Positions 37,049-48,764 of a DNA stretch of 64,000 nucleotides are shown here, piece after piece. Positions within the stretch are counted from its first letter, which is position 1, and every line of letters starts with the position of its first letter. The DNA comes from Pelistega europaea (lineage in GTDB: Bacteria > Pseudomonadota > Gammaproteobacteria > Burkholderiales > Burkholderiaceae_B): contig NZ_JABGBO010000009.1 of assembly GCF_013133775.1 (NCBI RefSeq), positions 1 through 64,000 on the forward strand. The letters are read 5' to 3'. The notes under the pieces are model-generated. The model did no database searches and was not told the DNA's origin. It saw nothing but the letters and a program-made list of their open reading frames with translations. The translations under genes and the position numbers were made by a program.

Positions 37049-37870
37049 TTATTTCAACGCCTTAGCGATACCTTTAATCCATTCGCCTGCGGCGTTGACC
37101 ACCTTATTAGCTATGCCTTGAGCAGCCTCACCATCCAATGCCTTGTGCATAGTATCTACTAGCTTACTACCAATCACTACACCTTCAGCGACTGCACCAA
37201 TACGCTGAGCACTCTGTGCATCAGAAATACCAAACCCCACACAAATAGGAATCTGGATATACTTTTTCATCACAGCAAGCTGACGCTTTACATCGTCAAT
37301 ATCTAGGCTGGCTGAGGCACCTGTCACTCCACGTAACGACACATAGTACAAATAGCCACTCGCCACACGAGCAACTTGTTGCATACGATCTTCTGTTGAT
37401 GTCGGGGCCAATAAAAAGATAGGATCAATACCACGAGAAGTTAGCATATCACCAAAATCATCATATTCCTCAGGGGGATAATCCACAATAAGGGCCCCAT
37501 CCACACCCGAATCAGCAGCGGCTTGCGCAAATGCTTCTCGACCCATTGCCTCAATAGGATTGGCATATCCCATCAATACAACAGGAGTATCTTGGTTTGT
37601 CTGACGAAATTCACGTACGATTGCCAACACCCCATGCAAAGTCATTCCTGCAGCTAAAGCACGCTCACTCGCATGCTGGATAACAGGACCATCTGCCATA
37701 GGGTCAGAGAAAGGCATTCCTAATTCAATAATATCCGCCCCATTAGCCACTAGGGTATGCATCACTGCTAATGTAGTTTCTGCATTAGGATCACCAGCAC
37801 AAATATAAGGAATCAATGCGGCACGACTTGCTACTTTTGCAAAAGTTTGTTGAATTCTAACGCTTGCCAT
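37049..37870 (-). CDS. trpA: tryptophan synthase alpha chain
   Basis: Cleaves indole-3-glycerol phosphate and feeds indole to the beta chain. Length 273 residues. Conserved segments: LIPYICAGDPNAETT, the catalytic glutamate in DIIELGMPFSDPMADGP near residue 50, catalytic aspartate in VDGALIVDYPPEE near 135, and VGFGISDAQSA near 215. It follows trpB by nine bases, so the two are almost certainly cotranscribed. Other trp genes are not in the window. Confidence 0.97.
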   Translation of the reverse strand: MASVRIQQTFAKVASRAALIPYICAGDPNAETTLAVMHTLVANGADIIELGMPFSDPMADGPVIQHASERALAAGMTLHGVLAIVREFRQTNQDTPVVLMGYANPIEAMGREAFAQAAADSGVDGALIVDYPPEEYDDFGDMLTSRGIDPIFLLAPTSTEDRMQQVARVASGYLYYVSLRGVTGASASLDIDDVKRQLAVMKKYIQIPICVGFGISDAQSAQRIGAVAEGVVIGSKLVDTMHKALDGEAAQGIANKVVNAAGEWIKGIAKALK

Positions 37871-37879
37871 ATCTATTCC

Positions 37880-39079
37880 TTAGAGCTCAAAATGCAGACA
37901 CTCTGCCACTGTGTGCATATCTTTATCACCACGACCAGAGACACTAACTAAAATAATTTTATCCTGTGCTAATGTAGGTGCCAACTTTGCTGCGTAAGCT
38001 AGGGCATGAGAGGACTCCAATGCTGGAATAATCCCCTCAAAACGGCAGCAATCTTGGAACGCCTGTAAAGCCTCATCATCGTTAATTGTCACATAGCTTG
38101 CACGCCCAGTATCATTTAACCATGCATGCTCAGGACCTACTCCAGGATAATCTAAACCCGCAGATACAGAATGAGTCTCTTGCACCTGACCGTCTGCATC
38201 TTGCATCACATAAGTACGGTTGCCATGTAATACACCAACCTGACCTGCATTAATCGAAGCAGCATGACGAGAGGTAGTGATACCCTCACCACCAGCTTCA
38301 ACACCGTATAATTTTACGTCAGCATAAGGGATATAGGGATAAAAAATACCCATAGCATTGGATCCACCGCCCACACAAGCCACCACACAATCAGGTTGGC
38401 GACCGACAAACTCATCCATCTGAGCAATGCATTCTGTACCAATAACTTTCTGAAAGTCACGTACCATCATCGGATAGGGATGAGGACCTGCAACAGTACC
38501 AATAATGTAGAAAGTGTCGTCCACATTAGCAACCCAATCCCGCATGGCTTCATTTAGTGCATCTTTCAATGTACGTGAGCCAGACTCAACAGGAACTACC
38601 TTGGCTCCAAGCAACTTCATGCGATGCACATTCGCCGCTTGACGACGCACATCCTCTGCCCCCATATAAACAACACATTCTAGACCATAACGAGCTGCCA
38701 CAGTAGCTGTCGCTACACCATGCATACCAGCTCCAGTCTCGGCAATGATACGTTTTTTACCCATACGCTTGGCTAGAAGCATCTGACCGATACAGTTATT
38801 AATCTTATGTGCACCTGTATGATTTAAATCCTCGCGCTTAAACCAAATCTGTGCTCCCCCAAGCGACTGAGACCATCGCTTTGCATGATAAATTGGGCTG
38901 GGGCGACCAACAAAATGCTTAAGCTCGTAGTGAAATTCGGCAAGAAACTCAGGGTCATCTTTATAACGCATGTAAGCATCTTTAAGCTGAGTAATGGCGT
39001 GCATTAATGTCTCAGCAACAAAAAGACCCCCATATTGCCCAAAATGACCTCTTTCATCAGGTAGCTGAACAGTAACCAA
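37880..39079 (-). CDS. trpB: tryptophan synthase beta chain
   Basis: PLP enzyme that joins indole and serine to form tryptophan, working with TrpA. Length 399 residues. [14 protein letters not shown] is the N-terminal signature. The PLP lysine is in HTGAHKINN near residue 90, and the glycine-rich phosphate loop in [12 protein letters not shown] near 234. The start is TTG with AGGAG six bases upstream, a strong ribosome site that decides the start. A terminator from relA lies upstream, so trpB must have its own promoter nearby. Confidence 0.97.
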   Translation of the reverse strand: MVTVQLPDERGHFGQYGGLFVAETLMHAITQLKDAYMRYKDDPEFLAEFHYELKHFVGRPSPIYHAKRWSQSLGGAQIWFKREDLNHTGAHKINNCIGQMLLAKRMGKKRIIAETGAGMHGVATATVAARYGLECVVYMGAEDVRRQAANVHRMKLLGAKVVPVESGSRTLKDALNEAMRDWVANVDDTFYIIGTVAGPHPYPMMVRDFQKVIGTECIAQMDEFVGRQPDCVVACVGGGSNAMGIFYPYIPYADVKLYGVEAGGEGITTSRHAASINAGQVGVLHGNRTYVMQDADGQVQETHSVSAGLDYPGVGPEHAWLNDTGRASYVTINDDEALQAFQDCCRFEGIIPALESSHALAYAAKLAPTLAQDKIILVSVSGRGDKDMHTVAECLHFEL

Positions 39080-39127
39080 AGATAGCTCCTAGATTTACAA
39101 ACAAAGGACTATTTTACCTTATTTTTA

Positions 39128-39172
39128 AAAGATAAAGGGGCATCATAGTCTAAAAACATGATACCCCCTTTA
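39128..39172 (-). terminator. terminator of relA, upstream of trpB
   Basis: On the minus strand AAAGGGGGTATCAT pairs imperfectly with ATGATGCCCCTTT and is followed by ATCTTTT. It lies 20 bases after the relA stop and 50 bases before trpB. A role as a trp attenuator is not supported: no leader peptide with Trp codons is seen. Confidence 0.55.
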
Positions 39173-39191
39173 TATAAGGTTAATTAACTTG

Positions 39192-41495
39192 CTACACCCG
39201 ATAAGCACTGGTGACACCTGTCACATCACTCAACACCTTGAGGGCTTTGCTCAACTGCTCTCCACTACCGATTTCAACCGTAAAGTTCATATAAGCATTA
39301 GATTCTTTGGTCTGGGTATTCACCCCCACCACATTCAGCTTTAACTTTGCAAAAACTTCAGAAATGTCGCGCAGTAAACCGCTACGATCCATTCCTGTAA
39401 TCATGATATTAACGGGATAAACAGTACCTTCTGTCTCACCCCAATCGACCTCAATCACACGATCGGGTTCTTTTTGTTGAAGCACTTTAAACGATGGGCA
39501 ATTTGCACGGTGTATAGATACCCCTCTACCACGGGTTACAAAACCAACAATCTTATCCGGAGGTGCTGGGTGACAACAACGAGCAAGCTGTGACATAAGA
39601 GAGCCAACACCAGCTACTAATACACCACTTTTACCTGTTACGCTTGCACTTGTTGCCGCACTTTGCCGTGGCACAAGAGCCTTTTCCTCGGTCTCAGGTT
39701 CAGGCTCCACAAATGCTTGTGCAATCTGACGCAGGCTAAACTCATCTTTTGCCACAGCGACGTACAAATCATCTAAGTGGGCAAAACCTAGTTTTGTTGC
39801 TAATTGGTCAAGATTAACAGATGTTTTACCCAAGCGTTGAAGTTCTTTTTCAACAAGCTCCTGACCATTGTTAATACGTAGTTGCAACTCAATCGCATTA
39901 AACCATAAACGGACTTTTGCCTTGGCACGAGGACTATGCAAATAACCTAACTGTGGATTTAACCAATCCCGAGAAGGTCCACCCGACTTCGCTGCAATAA
40001 TTTCGACTGTCTGCCCTGTCTTGAGTGGTGTATTCAAAGCAACTAACTGTCCATCTACTTTAGCTCCTCGACAGCGGTGTCCCAAGTCAGTATGCAAAGA
40101 ATAGGCAAAATCCACTGGAGTACTCCCCTCAGGCAACTCAATGAGACGTGCCTGTGGAGTCATCACATAGATGCGATCAGGCTTCCCTTGAGATGGCTTA
40201 CTTTGTATCAGCTTTTGCTCTTCTTGCTTCAACTCTGTCTTTTTGCGTTCTAGATCGACAGCAGAGACAGTTTGCTTCTTCTCAGCTTGCTCAGTAATAC
40301 CAACCTCTTTGCGCCAAGATAACAACTGACGCATCCACGAAATCTGTCTGTCATAAAGACTAGAAGCACTAACCGTCCCCCCTTTTGAACCAGCTTCCTT
40401 ATATCGCCAGTGTGCTGCCATACCATACTCGGCAAACTGATGCATCTGCTTAGTACGAATCTGTACTTCAAAAACATGTCCAGACTCATCACGCACAACG
40501 GTATGTAAAGAACGATACCCATTGGGCTTAGGGCGTGCAATATAATCATCAAACTCTTCCATCACAGGAGCCCAATGTGAATGCACTAGCGATAAAGCGG
40601 TATAGCAATCACGCTCAGTATTTACAATAATACGAATCGCTAATAAATCGTACAACTCTTCAAAAGCGAGCGATTTATTACGCATTTTATTGTAAATACT
40701 GTAGATATGTTTGGCTCGACCTGCAGTATCTGCCTTAATGTGTTGTTCTTCGAGTGCCTGACGCAACTTGATTAGAAACTGATTGACCAGCTCCTCACGC
40801 TGTTTACGAGTTGCCTCTAACTTGACAGCAATTTCACGATAAACATCAGGCTTAAGAAAACGTAAAGATAAATCCTCCATCTCCCACTTAATCTGCCAAA
40901 TACCAAGACGATTAGCTAATGGAGCATAGATATTGCTGGTCTGTAAAGCAATCTCGCGAGGACATGGTAATTTACTCTCTGCATACCACCGCAAGGTTTG
41001 CAAACGGGCTGCCAGGCGAATCAATACAATACGCAAGTCTGCCGCCATCGCTAACAACATCTTGCGTAAGATTTCCTGTTGTACTTTTTCTAGTTCTTCT
41101 GTTGCCTGTGTCGCCTGTGCTGTCACGTAACCAATACGAATCAACGCCTGCGCTCCCTCTACAAGCTCAAATATCTCTGCACCAAAAGCATCCATCACTT
41201 TTGTCTTGAACTGACTATCCTCAAGAGCAGAGTCTTTCATTAACAATGTAATGGTAGAAATCAATGCCGCTGCCATAGTAGTAGCATCCATTTCTAGAAG
41301 CGACAGAACTTTAAGGGTTCCTTTGACATGATGAATGGCAGGCTCTTGGGTAAATAACAACTTATCCTGCAAATAAGGCTCTACCCAGGTGATAACCTTA
41401 TCCAAGAATTGCTGGTCACTATCACTCAAATCACCAAAAACATCGGCTTTCCAAGCCTCATCAAAGACACTGGTGGTGATGTTACTTGTATCCAT
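39192..41495 (-). CDS. relA: (p)ppGpp synthetase RelA
   Basis: Makes the alarmone (p)ppGpp from ATP and GTP or GDP when amino acids run short, on the ribosome. About 767 residues from the ATG at 41495; the longer frame adds 22 residues unlike the family. The N-terminal hydrolase domain is degenerate: where SpoT has the HD pair, this has ISTITLLMKDSALE. The synthetase domain is intact (IRIIVNTERDCY, EFDDYIARPKPNGYRSLHT), and the EFDD motif is the RelA type. TGS (RIYVMTPQARLIELP) and C-terminal ACT domains follow. A bifunctional SpoT should be elsewhere. Confidence 0.95.
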   Translation of the reverse strand: MDTSNITTSVFDEAWKADVFGDLSDSDQQFLDKVITWVEPYLQDKLLFTQEPAIHHVKGTLKVLSLLEMDATTMAAALISTITLLMKDSALEDSQFKTKVMDAFGAEIFELVEGAQALIRIGYVTAQATQATEELEKVQQEILRKMLLAMAADLRIVLIRLAARLQTLRWYAESKLPCPREIALQTSNIYAPLANRLGIWQIKWEMEDLSLRFLKPDVYREIAVKLEATRKQREELVNQFLIKLRQALEEQHIKADTAGRAKHIYSIYNKMRNKSLAFEELYDLLAIRIIVNTERDCYTALSLVHSHWAPVMEEFDDYIARPKPNGYRSLHTVVRDESGHVFEVQIRTKQMHQFAEYGMAAHWRYKEAGSKGGTVSASSLYDRQISWMRQLLSWRKEVGITEQAEKKQTVSAVDLERKKTELKQEEQKLIQSKPSQGKPDRIYVMTPQARLIELPEGSTPVDFAYSLHTDLGHRCRGAKVDGQLVALNTPLKTGQTVEIIAAKSGGPSRDWLNPQLGYLHSPRAKAKVRLWFNAIELQLRINNGQELVEKELQRLGKTSVNLDQLATKLGFAHLDDLYVAVAKDEFSLRQIAQAFVEPEPETEEKALVPRQSAATSASVTGKSGVLVAGVGSLMSQLARCCHPAPPDKIVGFVTRGRGVSIHRANCPSFKVLQQKEPDRVIEVDWGETEGTVYPVNIMITGMDRSGLLRDISEVFAKLKLNVVGVNTQTKESNAYMNFTVEIGSGEQLSKALKVLSDVTGVTSAYRV

Positions 41496-41591
41496 ACACT
41501 GAAGTCTCGTTTGATTAAAACATAGCGATATTATATATTTTTTATACCCAAAACAGCACAAATACCATTTTCAGTAGATTGCAACTGAGAG

Positions 41592-43673
<2,082 letters not shown>

Positions 43674-43709
43674 TCACTGTTATCAACATCAAAGGTTACT
43701 TTCACCATG

Positions 43710-43748
43710 AAAAAATACGCGTGATACTTAGGATAAAGCATCACGCGT
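43710..43748 (-). terminator. rho-independent terminator of zipA
   Basis: ACGCGTGAT at 43717-43725 pairs perfectly with ATCACGCGT at 43740-43748. On the minus strand a T run (six T) follows. It lies about 50 bases past the zipA stop and before ligA. Confidence 0.8.
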
Positions 43749-43795
43749 CGGTAATCAACACAATGAGAAATTTGAATTACTCACCTAGAAACACA

Positions 43796-44833
43796 CTAGC
43801 TAAATAAACGTGCTGCACGCTCAGAACCAGCAGCTAGACCATCATTTTCTAGCTCCTGATAGACTTGTGCGAGCTGTTCATCCATCATTGGGATGGCACG
43901 ATTATCAGGATTTAAAGGCTGACCTTGATCGTCTACCACCTGTGCATTAAGTGCTTTAGCCAATTCATAAGCACATTTCACTAAATAAGTAAAGGGTTTA
44001 TCAATTACTTGGCTATTAGGTACATCAATAAGGAGCTCCACAAAATCCACACCTGCTGAACGCACATCAGCACTTAATTCACCACCTAATAACAACATAA
44101 AGATAGGCTTACCATTCTCGTGTAGTCTCACATGACCACGACCATACTCACTATAGCCTAGACGATTAGCAATGGTGAGAATTGCTTTAACAGGTTGCGT
44201 ACCTTCAAGTACCAATTTGACACCAACTTGTGCTTCCAGACGAGCACATAACTCATCCAACTGCACAGCACGAGCAAGTACATCCTCTTTGTTAGGCAAC
44301 TCAATCGTACCATCAAAAGTCTGTGCAATATTATCAGCCAATACCACTGCACGGTCCCACTCTTCTATACGCAAAGGACCGCTGCGATTAGCTAATAGCA
44401 ATGCCATCTGTACAGAACTGTACATTTCTGACGGTTGAATACGCGCACGATGATAACCATCAGAGGTGGTTGCAAAGTAACGAATTGCTTTCTGCCCAGC
44501 AGAACGCAAAGATTGCAAATGGCTGATAAGTTGTGATCCCAAGACAGGCATCACAAATTGAATATCAAAAACGGCCTCACACAAGGCATCAGGAGATTCT
44601 TCATCATGTTCTTGGGTGACCGAAACTTGCCCCTCTTCAAGATTAAATGAAGGTTCTTTGGACTCACTCGGATTAATAGCATGCATACCATGCAGCAAAG
44701 GATCGTGTTCTGATGCTGGGAACTGCTCTCTGATGCGTTGCTGGGCCTTCTTCTCTTGCAACCAGTTATAAGCAACAACACCCAGGATAGCCAATACCCC
44801 TAATATAACGATACTAATTTGCAGACTTGACAT
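43796..44833 (-). CDS. zipA: cell division protein ZipA
   Basis: Inner-membrane protein that tethers FtsZ at the division site. Length 345 residues. An N-terminal membrane segment (about 5-23, ISIVILGVLAILGVVAYNWL) is followed by a short basic and acidic linker. The FtsZ-binding ZipA domain begins by about residue 85 (EAVFDIQFVMPVLGSQLI) and includes ILTIANRLGYSEYGRGHV. The linker is much shorter than in enteric ZipA, as in other betaproteobacteria. Its place between smc and ligA supports the name. Confidence 0.9.
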   Translation of the reverse strand: MSSLQISIVILGVLAILGVVAYNWLQEKKAQQRIREQFPASEHDPLLHGMHAINPSESKEPSFNLEEGQVSVTQEHDEESPDALCEAVFDIQFVMPVLGSQLISHLQSLRSAGQKAIRYFATTSDGYHRARIQPSEMYSSVQMALLLANRSGPLRIEEWDRAVVLADNIAQTFDGTIELPNKEDVLARAVQLDELCARLEAQVGVKLVLEGTQPVKAILTIANRLGYSEYGRGHVRLHENGKPIFMLLLGGELSADVRSAGVDFVELLIDVPNSQVIDKPFTYLVKCAYELAKALNAQVVDDQGQPLNPDNRAIPMMDEQLAQVYQELENDGLAAGSERAARLFS

Positions 44834-44995
44834 ATATTCCCTAACGACTTTTAAGTATCACTTTAATCTACCAACCCCCACCAATCACCCATTATGGCGA
44901 GCGTGTAGTATTATTTTAAGCCCTTTATAGCCAAATAGATAACAAAACGATATGATTTTACACATTATTCAGCACGTTAGGCTATTATTTTCACG

Positions 44996-45013
44996 TTTTT
45001 CCTTAAGGAAAAA
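44996..45013. other. perfect palindrome after smc
   Basis: TTTTTCC-TTAA-GGAAAAA, 18 bases, lies 40 bases past the smc stop. It could be a weak terminator in either direction. No further stem is visible. Confidence 0.45.
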
Positions 45014-45052
45014 GGATTTTGAAGCCTTTTTGTACCTATTATGCATCGTTTT

Positions 45053-48000
45053 TTAGTTATCCCCCATCAACCGCACTGCTGAATCAATATCAACTGCCAC
45101 AATACGAGATACACCTTGCTCCTGCATTGTTACACCCACAAGTTGCTTCGCCATCTGCATAGCAATCTTATTGTGCGAAATAAACAAGAACTGTGTTTGA
45201 TCACTCATGCTAGCAACCAAGTTAGCATAGCGCTCAGTATTTGCATCATCTAGTGGTGCATCTACCTCATCCAATAAGCAGAATGGGGCAGGATTCAATT
45301 TAAACAACGCAAATACTAATGCGGTAGCGGTTAGGGCCTTTTCCCCCCCAGAGAGCAGATGAATCGTACTGTTGCGCTTACCTGGGGGCTGAGCCATCAC
45401 CTGGACTCCAGCATCCAAAATTTCATCGCCAGTCATTCGCAATTTTGCTTCTCCCCCACCAAATAATCGAGGGAACAACTCCCCAAAATGCTGATTGACT
45501 TGATTAAAAGTATCTTGCAACAACTCTCGCGTTTCTCTATCTATTTTGCGAATGGCTTCTTCCAATGTATGAATCGCCTCGCTCAAGTCACTATGCTGCT
45601 CATCTAGGAAAGTTTTGCGTTGTCTTGCCTCATTTAACTCATCTAATGCAGCCAAATTAACTGGTCCTAGCGCATCAATTTGTCGAGAAATGCGTTGCAC
45701 CTCACTCTGTAGCCAAGTCACTTTCTGCCAATTATCTCCCAACGCTCGGATTTCCGCACGCAATGCTTCTCTATCAACCTCACGTGAAGCCAACTGCTCA
45801 GCAAACTGCTCTACAGCTAACCGTGCTGCTTGTGCATCTAATTGCAACTGCATAATCTTGGCACGGTAAGGCTCCAATGAATGTTCAATACGTAAACGTT
45901 TCTCATCACTTTCGCGCAAGCTCGCCTCTAGATTATCTAATTGAATACGTGCTTCATTTAATAAGGCTTGTTTTTCTGCTTGCACTTGTAAAGCATCTTC
46001 TAAACCAGTACGAGTTGCTTCTTCATCAAACTCAAATAATTCTGCTTCCAAATTCTCAAGCTCTAGTTTCGCTTGCTCGGTTTGGCTTTTAGACAAATCA
46101 CGATTACGTTTTAACTCTTCCATACGTGATTGCAAGCCACGTTGGGCAAAGCCTATTTCTTGTACCTGACGCTCTGCACCATGAATTTTTTGTTTCAAGG
46201 CTTCTGCTTGAGCATCCATATCTTCGCCATCCATCTGTGCTTGTGCATAGCGTGTTTGCTCTTCTCCTAGAGTCAAGTCAAGCTGCTCAAACTTTTCCTC
46301 ACACTCTGCTGAACGAACCTCTAGCTCTTCCATCTGCATTTTGACATCTTCTAAATCATCATGCAGACGTTTACTTAAAGTGTGAGATTGTTCGATACGA
46401 CTTTGCAGTTGAGCGTAGTTAAGCTGAATGTCATGAGCTCGGCGTGTATAATCTGCTACTCGTTGACGGGCTGGAGGCAAAGTGCTGGCTATTTGTTGAT
46501 AAGCCTGCTCAGCACGCACCACTTCATCCGTAGACTGATCTGCTTTTAATTGAGCTGCACGAATCTCTTTACGTAGATTCTCAATTTCCTGCTGACGTGC
46601 AAGCATACCAGCTTGTTCTGATTCCGCTGCATAGAAATACACTCCATATGCATCCACAAGATGCCCCTCTTTCACCACAAAATAGGCTTTATCACGTAAT
46701 TGACTACGCATTTTCAAGGCTGTTGGTAAGTCTGGTGCAACATAGACCCCTGCCAACCACTGCATGACTAATGATTTCAAGTCAGCGTCTGCCACACGTA
46801 CCAAACTACTTAAGGGCTGTAATCCTGGAATCATGTCAGTCGAAGCGCTGTCTGAAATTGCTTGTAGTTTGCTATAAAAAGCCAATCGCGCAGGTGGGGG
46901 GTCATAAGCAAAGCCAGCAACCATATCAAGATGGTGTACCTGCAAAGCGGTAATACGTTCACGTAGTACAGACTCTATTGCTATTTCCCAACCGGTATCA
47001 ACTTGTAGTGACTGCCATAAGCGAGGGAAGCGAGTTAAATCATTTTTCTGCAGCCACGGCTCTATCGCCCCCTTAGACTGAACATCTTCTTGCAATGCAA
47101 CCAGAGCATTTAGTCGTGCTTCTAATTTAGACAGTTGTTGTGCCTCTTGTTGTGCGCGTTGCTGGGCTGCTTGGCGTGTTTGTTCTGCAACAGGCAGTTT
47201 ATCCTCAATTTCCAGAAGTTTTGCTTGTGCCTCTTCGAGATTTTCTTGAGCCATTTCGCGCTCCATGCTCAAGGCTTCTAATTGTTCTTGGTCAGGAACA
47301 TCTAGTTCACTTTTTTCTTTTTCAAGTCGCTCTTTACGCAGCTCTAATGCCTGCAGCTGACGATTAATATCCTGTTGCTGTTGTCCAATGAGTGCAAGGT
47401 TTTGTTCAATACCTGATAACACCTGACGGATTTGTTCTCGTGTTTTAATCGCTTCACGCACTTTATCCTCTAAATCAGGCAGCTGACCTCGGTATTCTTC
47501 TTCTTGCAATTTTGCATCTTCCAAACGCTCAACCCCCATTGCCAGCTCTTCTTCAATATGGGTAATCTGCTCCTCACAATGATTAAATTGCTCTTGCCAC
47601 TCTTGGATTTTGGCATTTAATTGAGTTCTTCGTGTATTTAAACGTTGACGTGCATCCACTACATGTCGAATCTCTGCCTCCAGACGACTTACTTGGGTAT
47701 TGGCTTCATAATAATGTGTTTGAGCCTTATGTACAGCATCACTTGCAGCATAATGTTCCTGACGGCGAGACTCCACTTCACTCTCAATTGCACGTAACTC
47801 TGCCATCGCACCTTCCAACTCTGTCTGTGCTGCTTCAATCTCGGCATTTTTGCGTTGCTGATCATGCAAGGCATTTTCTTCACGATTTAACCAAAGAGCT
47901 AATTGCTTTTTTTCACCCTCGTCTTGTAGGCTACGATAATGTGCAGCAACTTCCGCTTGAGCTTCTAACTTAGTCAGTTGTTTTTCAAGCTCAGTTTGAA

Positions 48001-48589
48001 TGTCTTCTACACGTAGCAAATTCTCACGAGTATCAGCAAGACGATTTTCTGTCTCACGACGTCGCTCCTTGTAGCGTGATACCCCTGCTGCCTCTTCAAG
48101 ATAAACGCGTAATTCCTCGGGTTTTGCCTCAATCAAACGATTGATCATTCCCTGACCGATAATCGCATAACCACGAGCACCAAGACCAGTCCCTAGAAAA
48201 ATATCATGCACATCTCGACGCCGCACTTGTTGATTATTAATAAAATAACTACTAGTTCCATCTCGTGTTAATACTCGACGAACAGCAATCTCAGCATAAC
48301 TACTCCATTGACCTACTGCACGTCCATCGGAATTATCAAACACCAACTCAACGGCTGCACGACCAGCTGGTTTACGATTGCCTGAACCATTAAAAATCAC
48401 GTCTTGCATGGATTCGCCTCGTAGCTCAGAGGCTTTGGTCTCTCCTAATACCCAACGTACGGCATCAATAATATTCGATTTACCACAGCCATTAGGCCCT
48501 ACGACACCAACCAACTGACTAGGTACAGGAATCACTGTAGAATCAACAAACGACTTAAAACCTGATAATTTAATTTGGGTTAAACGCAC
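45053..48589 (-). CDS. smc: chromosome segregation protein SMC
   Basis: A 1178-residue SMC ATPase for chromosome compaction. The N-terminal Walker A is GPNGCGKSN near residue 32. Two long coiled coils (about 170-500 and 670-1000) flank a hinge near 510-640. The C-terminal lobe carries the signature LSGGEKALTA and Walker B FCLLDEVDAPLDDAN. The ATP-binding tail ends FISHNKIAMQMA. ScpA and ScpB partners are not in the window. zipA and ligA follow on the same strand. Confidence 0.98.
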   Translation of the reverse strand: MRLTQIKLSGFKSFVDSTVIPVPSQLVGVVGPNGCGKSNIIDAVRWVLGETKASELRGESMQDVIFNGSGNRKPAGRAAVELVFDNSDGRAVGQWSSYAEIAVRRVLTRDGTSSYFINNQQVRRRDVHDIFLGTGLGARGYAIIGQGMINRLIEAKPEELRVYLEEAAGVSRYKERRRETENRLADTRENLLRVEDIQTELEKQLTKLEAQAEVAAHYRSLQDEGEKKQLALWLNREENALHDQQRKNAEIEAAQTELEGAMAELRAIESEVESRRQEHYAASDAVHKAQTHYYEANTQVSRLEAEIRHVVDARQRLNTRRTQLNAKIQEWQEQFNHCEEQITHIEEELAMGVERLEDAKLQEEEYRGQLPDLEDKVREAIKTREQIRQVLSGIEQNLALIGQQQQDINRQLQALELRKERLEKEKSELDVPDQEQLEALSMEREMAQENLEEAQAKLLEIEDKLPVAEQTRQAAQQRAQQEAQQLSKLEARLNALVALQEDVQSKGAIEPWLQKNDLTRFPRLWQSLQVDTGWEIAIESVLRERITALQVHHLDMVAGFAYDPPPARLAFYSKLQAISDSASTDMIPGLQPLSSLVRVADADLKSLVMQWLAGVYVAPDLPTALKMRSQLRDKAYFVVKEGHLVDAYGVYFYAAESEQAGMLARQQEIENLRKEIRAAQLKADQSTDEVVRAEQAYQQIASTLPPARQRVADYTRRAHDIQLNYAQLQSRIEQSHTLSKRLHDDLEDVKMQMEELEVRSAECEEKFEQLDLTLGEEQTRYAQAQMDGEDMDAQAEALKQKIHGAERQVQEIGFAQRGLQSRMEELKRNRDLSKSQTEQAKLELENLEAELFEFDEEATRTGLEDALQVQAEKQALLNEARIQLDNLEASLRESDEKRLRIEHSLEPYRAKIMQLQLDAQAARLAVEQFAEQLASREVDREALRAEIRALGDNWQKVTWLQSEVQRISRQIDALGPVNLAALDELNEARQRKTFLDEQHSDLSEAIHTLEEAIRKIDRETRELLQDTFNQVNQHFGELFPRLFGGGEAKLRMTGDEILDAGVQVMAQPPGKRNSTIHLLSGGEKALTATALVFALFKLNPAPFCLLDEVDAPLDDANTERYANLVASMSDQTQFLFISHNKIAMQMAKQLVGVTMQEQGVSRIVAVDIDSAVRLMGDN

Positions 48590-48657
48590 AGTAAACTCAA
48601 TGGAATAAGGGTTAAAAAAGAGAAGTTTAGCAAATTATCCTAGCAATGTAATATGTT

Positions 48658-48687
48658 TTGATACAAGATAAAATAATCGCTTATAAT
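48658..48687 (+). promoter_or_regulatory. promoter of lplT
   Basis: TTGATA at 48658-48663 and a perfect TATAAT at 48682-48687 are 18 bases apart, with the start codon 78 bases downstream. Confidence 0.65.
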
Positions 48688-48764
48688 GGTTGTTTTGGTT
48701 CAACCTGCGATTGCTCATTATGGCGGCGTAGATAAACCCTCTTACTTATAGACAGGTACTGGTT

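Noticed and set aside
39080-39191. A trp attenuator upstream of trpB.
   Set aside because: The hairpin fits better as the relA terminator and there is no leader peptide with Trp codons.
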